Below, piece by piece: positions 56,925 to 64,000 of a stretch of 64,000 bases of DNA. The first letter of the stretch is position 1, and each line of letters begins with the position of its first letter. Below the pieces are notes generated by a model. It was given only the letters and a program-made list of their open reading frames with translations. It searched no databases and was not told the DNA's origin. Both the position numbers and the translations under genes were made by a program. This DNA comes from [Flexibacter] sp. ATCC 35208 (GTDB taxonomy: Bacteria; Bacteroidota; Bacteroidia; Chitinophagales; Chitinophagaceae): contig NZ_MTKN01000024.1 of the NCBI RefSeq assembly GCF_001975825.1, forward strand, positions 46,127 to 110,126, read 5' to 3'.

Positions 56925-57670
56925 GTGTAAATAACCTGGCAGTATCCTTTGGTGGTGTGCATGCTTTATCACTCAGCCAGTTTAGTCTGCGGGACAAAGA
57001 ATTACGTGTGATCATCGGCCCTAACGGCGCTGGCAAAAGTACCTTTCTGGATATTCTTTGTGGCAGAACAAAACCAGATACAGGCGAAGTTTTGTTCAAT
57101 CACAAACCCATTGCAGGCATGACAGAAGTAAGCATCGCCAGACTGGGCATAGGCCGTAAATTCCAGCAGCCATCGATATTTCCGGGACTCACGGTTTACG
57201 ACAATTTATTGCTGGCGGCAAAAATGAAGAAGGATATTCTTTCTTCTTTGTTTTTCAGACCATCGCAGCTCTTGAAAGCACGCATTCATGAAGTAGCAGA
57301 AAAGATCGGGCTTACAAAAGTACTTTCTTCCATCGCCGGCGCATTGTCTCACGGACAAAAGCAATGGCTGGAAATCGGTATCGTGGTCCTGCAGGATCCA
57401 AAGTTATTACTGATTGACGAACCTGCTGCAGGCATGAGTGATGAAGAAACTTACAAAACAGGCGAACTACTACTCGAGCTCTCTAACAATCACGGCATCA
57501 TCGTGATAGAACATGATATGAAATTCGTTCAACAGATTGCCCGGGAAAGGGTAACAGTATTGGAAAGAGGGAAGTTGCTGGTAGAAGGGAGTTTTAACGA
57601 CATCAGAAATGATCAGCGTGTAATAGACTGCTACCTGGGGCGTAACAATACTCAACTTGAAAATCTATGA
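56915..57670 (+). CDS. urtD: Urea ABC transporter ATPase UrtD
   Basis: 251 residues. Walker A 'IIGPNGAGKSTFLDIL', Q loop before 'RKFQQPSIFPGLTVYDNLLLA', signature 'GALSHGQKQWLEIGIVVLQDPKLLLIDEPAAGMSDEET' (with LSHGQ in place of LSGGQ, as usual in UrtD/LivG) and H switch 'GIIVIEHDMKFV'. Couples ATP hydrolysis to urea uptake as heterodimer with UrtE. Overlaps both neighbours, so it is translationally coupled. Confidence 0.95.
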   Translation: MLLSVNNLAVSFGGVHALSLSQFSLRDKELRVIIGPNGAGKSTFLDILCGRTKPDTGEVLFNHKPIAGMTEVSIARLGIGRKFQQPSIFPGLTVYDNLLLAAKMKKDILSSLFFRPSQLLKARIHEVAEKIGLTKVLSSIAGALSHGQKQWLEIGIVVLQDPKLLLIDEPAAGMSDEETYKTGELLLELSNNHGIIVIEHDMKFVQQIARERVTVLERGKLLVEGSFNDIRNDQRVIDCYLGRNNTQLENL

Positions 57671-58374
57671 GTCAGATCTTACAGGTACAAAGCGTAGTGG
57701 CCGCTTATGGTCAGAGTACCATCTTGTGGGGTACCAGTCTGGATGTAAAGGCTGGTGCGGTAACGACGGTAATGGGCAGAAATGGCGTGGGTAAAACCAC
57801 TCTCTTAAAAACAATTATGGGTGTGATCACTGCCCGTGAAGGTCGCATTATCTTTAAAGACAGGGACCTTACTCCCCTCGGACCTGCCGGCAAAGCCAAA
57901 GCAGGGATCGCCTACGTACCACAAGGAAGGGAAATCATCCCAAAACTCACCGTATACGAAAATCTTTTACTAGGTCTTGAAGCAGCCCCCGATCGAAAAG
58001 CAGGTATCCAGGAGGAAGAAATTTACCACCTCTTCCCTATCCTGAAAGATTTCAGGAAGAGAGCTGGCGGGAACCTAAGTGGAGGGCAACAGCAACAGCT
58101 GGCCATTGCCAGGGCACTGGTAAGCCGGCCTTCCCTCCTGCTGCTGGATGAACCGACTGAGGGCATACAACCCAGTATAGCACAGGAAATCGGGCATATT
58201 CTGCAACGACTGGTACAGGAAAAAGGGATCTCCGTACTATTGGTGGAGCAGAAGATTGACTTCGCCAGACAGGTGAGCGACTATTATTATTTTATGGACA
58301 GAGGCAAAATGATAAATCATGGCAGTGCGGAGGAAATGGACTTTGCTTCACTGGAAAGGCATATCGCGGTATAA
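57667..58374 (+). CDS. urtE: Urea ABC transporter ATPase UrtE
   Basis: 235 residues. Walker A 'VMGRNGVGKTTLLKTIMG', 'GIAYVPQGREIIPKLTVYENLLLGL' and signature 'LSGGQQQQLAIARALVSRPSLLLLDEPTEGIQPSIAQEI', then H switch 'ISVLLVEQKIDFARQ'. LivF-like; 'VPQGREIIPKLTVYENL' is characteristic of UrtE. Starts within the urtD stop (ATGA). Last gene of the transporter. Confidence 0.95.
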   Translation: MSQILQVQSVVAAYGQSTILWGTSLDVKAGAVTTVMGRNGVGKTTLLKTIMGVITAREGRIIFKDRDLTPLGPAGKAKAGIAYVPQGREIIPKLTVYENLLLGLEAAPDRKAGIQEEEIYHLFPILKDFRKRAGGNLSGGQQQQLAIARALVSRPSLLLLDEPTEGIQPSIAQEIGHILQRLVQEKGISVLLVEQKIDFARQVSDYYYFMDRGKMINHGSAEEMDFASLERHIAV

Positions 58375-58420
58375 TAAAAGTCTACCAGGCAGGACAGAAT
58401 TTTGCTATCTTCATAGCTAT

Positions 58421-60202
58421 ATGCATCGTATCTCAGAAGACCGCCGGGTATTTAAATTTTTCACTGCTATGTATGCGGTAGCGCTCACTACGCTGGCCGT
58501 GCTCTCCATCGTGAGCCAGATCGGAATTCAGCAGGCATTGAGCCACCAGATGCACGATTCACACGTGATCAACTTTGCCGCACGACTACGTACCTACAGT
58601 CAGACGCTGAGCAAACTGGCACTCCTGATCGAATCAGGGCAGGATATTGAAACGAACCGCAAGGAGTTTACCAATACCTTCATGCAATGGCAGAAGTCGC
58701 ACGAAGGGCTGCAAAGTGGTAGTAATTTCCTGAATTTGCCTGCTAATGACCAGGATGAGCTGAAACAGATGTTCGACATCATCCGGACGCCGCACCAGGA
58801 GATCTGGAAGGCGGCTTCAGCAATGAGCTTGATATTGAGCAGCGATAAACCTGTGGATACGGCGGTGATCCATCCTTATGTACAGACTATTCTGGCATAT
58901 GAAAAGTCCTATTTACTGGGGATGGAGCTGATTGTATTTGACTATGACCGGTTTTCGAAAGAGCGGGTACGGAAGTTAAAACAGGTGGAATTCCTGATGC
59001 TGACATTGGTATTGTGCACACTGCTGATAGAGGCGGCGGTGATCTTTTACCCGCTATCCATGCGGATCCGGAAAGTGATTAAGGGGTTGATCGCATCCGA
59101 AGAAACTTCCAAACAACTTGCGGATCAGCTACAGGAGGCCAATAAGCTGATGGAGCAATCCCATAATGAGTTGCGGGAAGTGACGTATGCATTGGACAGG
59201 GCGACCTATCTTGTAAAAACAGACCATGAAGGGCATATAATTTATGCCAATGATAAATACTGCCATGTAACACGATATAGTATGTCGGAGTTGCGTGGCA
59301 AACCGCTTTTTCACCATTACTTCGATCACCTGAATGACCCCGCCCGCAAGATGGAAGTATGGCAGGGAGAGATCTTTGACCATGCCGCTGATGGTACGGG
59401 ATTCTGGCTGGATGTAACGATGATACCAGTCTTTGACAACACAGGCAGATTATATCAGTATATGGTAATTTGCAGTGACATTACCAAACGTAAAAATACA
59501 GAGCGGGAAATCCACCAGCTGACAGAAGAGAAACTACGCAGGCATGATATGGAGCAAAAGATCCGTAGTTATGCCATGATCAGCGGACAGGAGAAAGAAC
59601 GGAAACGGGTAGCGGCAGAGATCCATGATGGGATTGGTCAGATGCTGACCAGTCTGCGCATGAAGATGGAACAGGTGGAAGATAAACTGCCAGCACCCAA
59701 TGCGGAGATCACCAAAGTGAATGGGTTGCTGTTTAGTATTATTACGGAGACAAAAAGGATCTGTTCTGACCTCCTGCCTAGTGTGCTGGAGGACTTCGGA
59801 CTACGTGCAGCGATAGAAGAACTGATAAAAACCTGTAGAGAAACGGCACGCAATGTGGTGTTTAGTCTGGAAGAATGTAACCTGTCACAACCTTTGCCAA
59901 GAGAAGTGGAGATTGGCGTATATCGCATCTTGCAGGAGGCGCTGAACAATGCGATAAAACATGCGCATGCTACGCAGGTGGATGTGCATATAGACAGGGA
60001 AGAGAATTTCCTGAACCTGATGATCCATGATGATGGAAAAGGGTTTTATTATGACAGTCAGCATTTCTTTTCGAGAGAGCAGGTGAAGAAAATAAATGGG
60101 TTGCGGAATATGAAGGAGCGGGCAGACTTGCTGGGAGGAACCCTTAGCATCCAATCACAACCCGGAAAGGGCACAAATATACAGCTGGAAATCTCATTTT
60201 AA
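58421..60202 (+). CDS. NarX-like sensor histidine kinase (PilJ-PAS-HisKA_3)
   Basis: 593 residues from ATG 58421; the open frame before it overlaps urtE. TM1 about 13-35; periplasmic PilJ/NarX-like four-helix sensor 'INFAARLRTYSQTLSKLALLIESGQDIE' (about 48-150); TM2 about 187-210; a coiled coil; PAS domain 'YALDRATYLVKTDHEGHIIYANDKYCHVTRYSMSELRGKPLFHHYFD'; HisKA_3 with phosphorylated His in 'RKRVAAEIHDGIGQMLTSLRMKME'; HATPase 'GVYRILQEALNNAIKHAHA', 'IHDDGKGF', 'GLRNMKERADLLGG'. NarX relatives sense small ligands in the periplasm; next to urt genes, a nitrogen-status or urea signal is a reasonable inference. Its 3' end is echoed downstream. Confidence 0.93.
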   Translation: MHRISEDRRVFKFFTAMYAVALTTLAVLSIVSQIGIQQALSHQMHDSHVINFAARLRTYSQTLSKLALLIESGQDIETNRKEFTNTFMQWQKSHEGLQSGSNFLNLPANDQDELKQMFDIIRTPHQEIWKAASAMSLILSSDKPVDTAVIHPYVQTILAYEKSYLLGMELIVFDYDRFSKERVRKLKQVEFLMLTLVLCTLLIEAAVIFYPLSMRIRKVIKGLIASEETSKQLADQLQEANKLMEQSHNELREVTYALDRATYLVKTDHEGHIIYANDKYCHVTRYSMSELRGKPLFHHYFDHLNDPARKMEVWQGEIFDHAADGTGFWLDVTMIPVFDNTGRLYQYMVICSDITKRKNTEREIHQLTEEKLRRHDMEQKIRSYAMISGQEKERKRVAAEIHDGIGQMLTSLRMKMEQVEDKLPAPNAEITKVNGLLFSIITETKRICSDLLPSVLEDFGLRAAIEELIKTCRETARNVVFSLEECNLSQPLPREVEIGVYRILQEALNNAIKHAHATQVDVHIDREENFLNLMIHDDGKGFYYDSQHFFSREQVKKINGLRNMKERADLLGGTLSIQSQPGKGTNIQLEISF

Positions 60203-60255
60203 GGTTGAAGGACTTTTCGCCTGAGCGCGATTAAACAATTAGAAATCTCATTTTA
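60181..60255 (+). repeat. Echo of the kinase 3' end before the regulator start
   Basis: The 21 bases ending at 60201 (within the stop TAA) recur at 60235-60255 with 18 matches, offset 54 bp; the shared core is GAAATCTCATTTTA (60188-60201 and 60242-60255). The copy ends 5 bp before the response-regulator ATG. Confidence 0.75.
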
Positions 60256-60260
60256 CACCC

Positions 60261-60926
60261 ATGGATAAAATCTCGGTATTTTTAGTAGACGATCATGAAA
60301 TCTTCAGGAATGGCTTGAAACAATTGATAAACAGTGAGCCGGATATGGAGGTATCAGGAGAAGCCAGTACTGGCGAAGATGCTTTGCATGCACTGAGCAG
60401 TACACAACCTGATGTCGTGATTATGGATATCCGTATGCCGGGTATCAATGGTCTGGAAACGAGTACGGCATTGTTGAAGGCGAGTCCGCGCACGCATATC
60501 CTGTTCTTTAGTTTATTTGATGAACCGGATTATGTAGCGGCGGCGCTGGAGATGGGGGCGAGTGGGTATATTTTGAAAGATACGAGCAATAAGATCTTTT
60601 TGAATGCGATCCGGACGATACATAATGGGAAGTACTATTTTATTGGAGAGGTAAGTGATGTATTGGTCAAGAAATACCAGGCGGCGAGGCTGAGTGCAGC
60701 ACAACCCGGGCCGCAGGCAGCGGATATATCATTGTCCAGAAGGGAGGAGCAGATCATCAGAATGGTGAATAATGGGCTGAACAATAAAGATATAGCAGAG
60801 AGCCTGGGATTGAGTATTAGAACGATAGAGGCGCATAGAATGAATATACTGAGGAAGTTTCAGGTGAATAGTATAGAAGAGGTGATTGAGTATTGCAGAA
60901 ATGCGAATTTGTTGAAGGAGGAGTAG
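60261..60926 (+). CDS. NarL/FixJ-family response regulator
   Basis: 221 residues. Receiver: 'VFLVDDHEIFRNGLKQLI' (acidic pair), phosphoacceptor in 'DVVIMDIRMPGINGLE', Lys in 'GYILKDTS'. LuxR-type HTH: 'LSRREEQIIRMVNNGLNNKDIAESLGLSIRTIEAHRMNILRKF' (about 152-195). Cognate regulator of the kinase upstream (58 bp gap). Targets unknown; the urt operon is the nearest candidate, possibly through the ACTTAAGT palindromes. Confidence 0.95.
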   Translation: MDKISVFLVDDHEIFRNGLKQLINSEPDMEVSGEASTGEDALHALSSTQPDVVIMDIRMPGINGLETSTALLKASPRTHILFFSLFDEPDYVAAALEMGASGYILKDTSNKIFLNAIRTIHNGKYYFIGEVSDVLVKKYQAARLSAAQPGPQAADISLSRREEQIIRMVNNGLNNKDIAESLGLSIRTIEAHRMNILRKFQVNSIEEVIEYCRNANLLKEE

Positions 60927-60944
60927 GTGTCTGGTTCACGGACC

Positions 60945-61297
60945 TTATAGTCTTATAGGTTTATAACCTTATGACCTCATGACCTTGCGGCCTTTTGATC
61001 TTATAACCTTATTGCCTTTTCATTTTATAGCTACAAGATCTTATAGCCTTTTCCCCTGCATTTATTTGACCTTTTTCCTGAAAATGGTTTCCATCCCCCG
61101 TTGGTGAATTCCCCCTTTCATGAATATTTTTGCTGAAAATGGTTTTCATCCCCCGTTGATGAATTCCCCCTTTCATGAATGTTTTTTCTGAAAATGGTTT
61201 TCATCCCACGTTGGTGAATTCCCTCTTTCATGAATGTTTTTTTCTGAAAATGGTTTTCATCCCACGTTGGTGAATTCCCTCTTTCATGAATGTTTTA
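60945..61297. repeat. Short ACCTTAT-type repeats followed by four 55-bp tandem units
   Basis: From 60945 to 61050 the words CTTATAG, CTTATAACC, TTATGACC and TTATAGCC alternate with a loose 10-11-bp period. Then four units starting with CTGAAAATGGTTT at 61078, 61133, 61188 and 61244 follow (offsets 55, 55, 56), each carrying CATCCC(C/A)CGTTG(G/A)TGAATTCCC and TTTCATGAAT. Identity rises toward the right: the last two units are nearly the same. Confidence 0.95.
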
Positions 61298-61309
61298 TTT
61301 CCTTTTAAT

Positions 61310-61366
61310 AAAACCGGTAGAGAATTCAGTTTTGCATCCTGCAATATTGAATTCTCTACCGGTTTT
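61310..61366. other. 19-bp perfect inverted repeat with an inner hairpin
   Basis: AAAACCGGTAGAGAATTCA (61310-61328) and TGAATTCTCTACCGGTTTT (61348-61366) are exact complements. The 19-base loop contains TTGCA-TCC-TGCAA. The arms read AAAACCGG..CCGGTTTT then GAGCTTTTT, so a terminator is possible, but the nearest upstream gene ends 380 bp away. Confidence 0.7.
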
Positions 61367-61655
61367 GAGCTTTTTAGGATAGTTAGGATCAATTTGTACA
61401 ATTTTTTCCGTGTTTTGTGCATTGTCCCCCTTGCCTATCCTTCCTATTTTTGTGTTACTAAATTGATCATCATCATATTAAAAATAAACAGTTACAAAAC
61501 AGTGTAACAGTTGTAGGTTTAAGAAATGGCCGGAATACTCATATTCCGGCTTTTGTCATTTGGTCAGGTTTTTATAGCGAACCGGACTTTCCGTCACCTG
61601 CATCCATTCCGGACTGACTTTTGTTATAACTATCACAAGAGAACAAATATTACAT

Positions 61656-62576
61656 ATGGCTTTTATAGATTATTATAAAGTACTGGGACTGGCAAAGACA
61701 GCTTCAGCAGATGATATCAAGAAAGCGTACCGTAAGCTGGCGAGGAAGCTACACCCCGACATGAATCCGAATGACAAGGATGCGAACCTGAAATTTCAAC
61801 AGCTCAACGAAGCGAACGAGGTGTTAAGCGACCCTGAAAAGCGTAAGAAATACGACGAGTACGGCGAAAACTGGCGTCATGCGGAGCAGTTTGAACATGC
61901 GAAGCAGCAACAACAGCAACAGGGCTACACCTATGGTGGTCAAACGGGTTTTGAAGGCTTTGGCGGAAATTTCTCAGAAGAGCATTTCTCAGATTTCTTT
62001 GAATCACTTTTTGGTCGCGGTGGCGGCGCAGGTGCTGGTGGTCGTACACGTGGTAAATATCGTGGACAGGATTACCAGGCTGAGTTACATCTTGGTTTAA
62101 GGGAAGCAGCGACTACGCATCAGCACACCCTGAAAGTAAATGACCAGAACGTGCGCATTACTATTCCTGCGGGTATAGCGAATGGCCAGGTCATCAAACT
62201 GAAAGGACATGGTGCACCGGGTGGTAATGGTGGTCCCGCCGGGGATCTTTATATCACCTTTATAGTGGAGGATGATGAAAACTTTAAACGCTCTGGTGAT
62301 GACCTGTATGCTACAGTAGATGTAGATCTTTATACAGCATTGCTGGGTGGTGATATCACATTTGATACCTTGAATGGAAAAGTAAAACTGAAGGTAAAAC
62401 CTGAAACGCAGAGTGGCACGAAGGTGAGACTGAAAGGTAAAGGGTTCCCTATTTACAAGAAGGACGGGGAATCTGGTGATCTTATCATCACGTACAATGT
62501 GAAATTACCTACTGGACTGAGTGAGAAAGAGAAAGAACTGATCCGTGAGTTGGCTAATATTTCATCCAAAAACTAG
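61656..62576 (+). CDS. cbpA: DnaJ-class chaperone CbpA
   Basis: 306 residues. J domain 'DYYKVLGLAKTASADDIKKAYRKLARKLHPDMNPNDKDANLKFQQLNEANEVLSDPEKRKKYDEYG' with HPD; then a Q/G-rich linker ('KQQQQQQGYTYGG', 'FGRGGGAGAGGRTRG'), and two C-terminal beta domains ('VRITIPAGIANGQVIKLKGHGAPG', 'GDITFDTLNGKVKLKVKPETQSGTKVRLKGKGFP'). The Zn-finger of DnaJ is missing, which is the CbpA type. It stimulates DnaK and, in E. coli, binds curved DNA. Followed by its modulator gene after 4 bp. Confidence 0.94.
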   Translation: MAFIDYYKVLGLAKTASADDIKKAYRKLARKLHPDMNPNDKDANLKFQQLNEANEVLSDPEKRKKYDEYGENWRHAEQFEHAKQQQQQQGYTYGGQTGFEGFGGNFSEEHFSDFFESLFGRGGGAGAGGRTRGKYRGQDYQAELHLGLREAATTHQHTLKVNDQNVRITIPAGIANGQVIKLKGHGAPGGNGGPAGDLYITFIVEDDENFKRSGDDLYATVDVDLYTALLGGDITFDTLNGKVKLKVKPETQSGTKVRLKGKGFPIYKKDGESGDLIITYNVKLPTGLSEKEKELIRELANISSKN

Positions 62577-62580
62577 TATC

Positions 62581-62865
62581 ATGATTTCCATTACGCATTA
62601 TTGCACGATTCATAATATCGATACATCTTTTATACATGCATTAGCAGATGAGGGATTAATTGTACTCACCATTGCAACTGACGGACCTTTTATAGAAGAA
62701 GAGCAGTTGCCTGATCTGGAAAGTTATACACGCTGGCATTATGAGATGGGCGTGAATACGGAAGGAATTGATGTGATCAGGCATTTGTTGGGGAGAGTGC
62801 GTGACATGCAGCAGGAGATGCATAATCTCAGGATGCGGTTACGGTTGTATGAAGATGGGGATTGA
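62581..62865 (+). CDS. cbpM: Chaperone modulator CbpM
   Basis: 94 residues. 'YCTIHNIDTSFIHALADEGLIVLTIATDGPFIEEEQLPDLESYTRWHYEMGVNTEGIDVIRHLLGRVRDMQQEMHNLRMRL' has the MerR_2/CbpM plan: short DNA-binding-like front ('FI..LADEGLI') and a C-terminal coiled coil. CbpM binds the J domain of CbpA and blocks its activity. Genes are in the classical cbpA-cbpM order. Its TGA is part of the terminator stem. Confidence 0.93.
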   Translation: MISITHYCTIHNIDTSFIHALADEGLIVLTIATDGPFIEEEQLPDLESYTRWHYEMGVNTEGIDVIRHLLGRVRDMQQEMHNLRMRLRLYEDGD

Positions 62866-62909
62866 AATAGAAAAAGCTACCGGGGTGCCCGGTAGCTTTT
62901 TCTATTTCA
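62863..62909 (+). terminator. 22-bp perfect terminator containing the cbpM stop codon
   Basis: Bases 62863-62884 and 62888-62909 are exact complements around a GTG loop; the left arm starts with the cbpM TGA, and the right arm carries the T-run CTTTTTCTATTT. Confidence 0.9.
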
Positions 62910-62974
62910 GTTATTTACCTTTTTTATAGTCACGCAGTCTTCCTTAGGCTCAAGCCAGTTTTATGGACGGCCCT

Positions 62975-63703
62975 TTACTCTTCCATTAGCCATGCTGTTT
63001 TCTTCGTACCCAACTCATAAGTAAGCACCCCATTTCTCATCCCCACATATACCTTACCCTGATATACCACCAATGACCGCGGAAACAAATACCCTTTCCA
63101 AAACCCTTTCTCTATCAACGAATGCGATACGCCATTCTTATCAATTGACAACAATGACTTTTCTGTAATGACAATAATATTACCTGCTTCATCTAAGTCT
63201 GCCGCCAGTGGCATAGCAGAAAGCTTTTTAAACGGCTTTACTTTCCCTTTTGATATTTTCACAATACCATGTGTAGTGTCAGCAACAACGCCATAGGTGT
63301 GATTTTCCCCTTCCAGCAATTTAATAACCGGTAGTTCGGCTAATTTGTTTTTGCTTTTGCCATTCGGGGCAAACCTATACAGACTCCCTCCTCCTGCTGC
63401 CCTGTAAAAAGCCACCAAGTAGCCATCATCGGTTTTCAAAACAGAACGATTACCTGTCAGTTTACCTGAATCTTCTGGCGTAGGCGTGATTAAAAAAGGT
63501 AATAATTGATTAGCACCAATCAAATCTTTTGTGGCATACACCTCTCCGTATTTCATGTAAACGACATAGTCGACAGCACTCTTTTCATACTTTGACAAAG
63601 TAGTAGAGTCCTTCGGGATAGGTTGTGACTTCCAGTTTCGCAGGAGTAAACCTCCATCCTGAAAAGAAGCCACGCATAGGGATAGTAATAACAATAAACG
63701 CAT
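62975..63703 (-). CDS. Secreted hypothetical protein (beta-propeller-like)
   Basis: 242 residues from ATG 63701-63703 with signal 'MRLLLLLSLCVASFQDGG'; an ATG six codons earlier is possible. Repeating strands of the type 'TYGVVADTTHGIVKISKGKVKPFKKL', 'DLDEAGNIIVITEKSLLSIDKNG', 'LVVYQGKVYVGMRNGVLTYEL' suggest a small beta-propeller of the NHL/WD-like type. No motif for an enzyme. Upstream lies the 86-bp repeat array. Function unknown. Confidence 0.65.
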   Translation of the reverse strand: MRLLLLLSLCVASFQDGGLLLRNWKSQPIPKDSTTLSKYEKSAVDYVVYMKYGEVYATKDLIGANQLLPFLITPTPEDSGKLTGNRSVLKTDDGYLVAFYRAAGGGSLYRFAPNGKSKNKLAELPVIKLLEGENHTYGVVADTTHGIVKISKGKVKPFKKLSAMPLAADLDEAGNIIVITEKSLLSIDKNGVSHSLIEKGFWKGYLFPRSLVVYQGKVYVGMRNGVLTYELGTKKTAWLMEE

Positions 63704-63774
63704 GGTCGCAATTTTTTCCAATCATTGTAGCTCAGTAATGCATCCATATGGTTGCTACTGGCCAGGTTATCATC

Positions 63775-64000
63775 AATCAGCACTTAGCCGCTGGCATCAA
63801 TACTTTTTCCATTCAATACCTGCCAGCCTCGCATCCATAAAGATGTCCTGCCTGTGCTATAATCAGCATTCAGCCGCAGGCATCACTGCTTTTTCCATTC
63901 AATACCTGCCAGCCTCGCATCCACAAAGATGTCCTACCCGTACTATAATCAGCATTCAGCCTTAGCAATCACCGCATTTACCATTAAATCACAACCATCC
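63775..64000. repeat. 86-bp tandem repeats running to the window edge
   Basis: Units start with AATCAGCA at 63775, 63861 and 63947 (offset 86 each) and share GGCATCA.T.CTTTTTCCATTC and TACCTGCCAGCCTCGCATCCA. The third unit is diverged and is cut by the window end, so the array may continue. Confidence 0.9.

Overview
The window reads as chromosomal DNA of a Bacteroidota bacterium, most likely Chitinophagaceae (Chitinophaga or a close relative). Reasons: a FecI/FecR/SusC/SusD/TlpA operon whose SusC carries an STN domain, DUF4369-thioredoxin lipoproteins, start codons without Shine-Dalgarno sequences, several TAnnTTTG-type -7 boxes, a macroglobulin-like/TonB-plug fusion protein, and a type III polyketide synthase cluster of a layout I associate with this phylum. 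No rRNA, tRNA, CRISPR array, transposase or prophage gene was seen.

Layout. 1-5.6 kb: truncated ParA ATPase, metallo-beta-lactamase-fold hydrolase, acyl-CoA hydrolase/CoA-transferase, HxlR regulator, TlpA-like lipoprotein. 5.7-10.2 kb: two broken gene ends meeting head to head, then uncharacterised genes, including a 741-residue protein with an internal duplication. 10.3-13.1 kb: a P1B-4 metal-export ATPase and a conserved hypothetical gene. 13.3-16.3 kb: a TetR/SDR/MFS drug-resistance-type cassette with one palindromic operator placed before each gene. 16.3-25.2 kb: a methyltransferase and the sigma/anti-sigma/SusC/SusD/TlpA nutrient-uptake unit. 25.4-30 kb: stress-type small genes, an orphan PAS histidine kinase, a DUF1328 membrane peptide, a beta-barrel protein and its decayed paralogue. 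30-35.5 kb: a quinone/electrophile-detoxification-like run (two pirins, nitroreductase, ring-cleaving dioxygenase, GNAT, esterase) facing a Crp-like regulator. 35.7-39.9 kb: TonB-plug protein, aldo/keto reductase, cysteine-rich copper-binding protein.

39.8-46.3 kb is an eight-gene minus-strand biosynthetic operon: FAD oxidoreductase, methyltransferase, type III PKS, enoyl reductase, dehydratase, ketosynthase, ACP and phosphopantetheinyl transferase. It looks like a dedicated acyl-starter supply feeding a type III PKS, with methylation and oxidation tailoring, so an alkylresorcinol/alkylquinone- or pyrone-type lipid is the best guess. 46.5-51.4 kb holds a secreted-repeat lipoprotein, an AlkB remnant, a diadenylate-cyclase-like (DACNV-type) sensor gene with tandem repeats on both sides, and poxB. 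51.6-60.9 kb is a porin plus urtABCDE urea ABC transporter followed by a NarX/NarL-like two-component pair. 61.6-63.7 kb holds cbpA/cbpM and a secreted hypothetical protein.

The most unusual property is not a gene. About 18 intergenic spots carry short tandem or near-tandem repeats, and in at least seven cases the repeated unit is the 3' end of a coding sequence including its stop codon, copied once to five times just downstream (plus two weaker cases at 5707 and 40463). The clearest are the DACNV gene (five extra 60-bp copies, each an in-frame 17- to 19-codon mini-ORF), susD, the small gene ending at 31786, the esterase ending at 34811, the aldo/keto reductase ending at 39328, the TlpA gene ending at 4469 and the kinase ending at 60202. 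In the PKS operon a 54-bp repeat after the ACP stop has become an 18-residue repeat at the N-terminus of the phosphopantetheinyl transferase.
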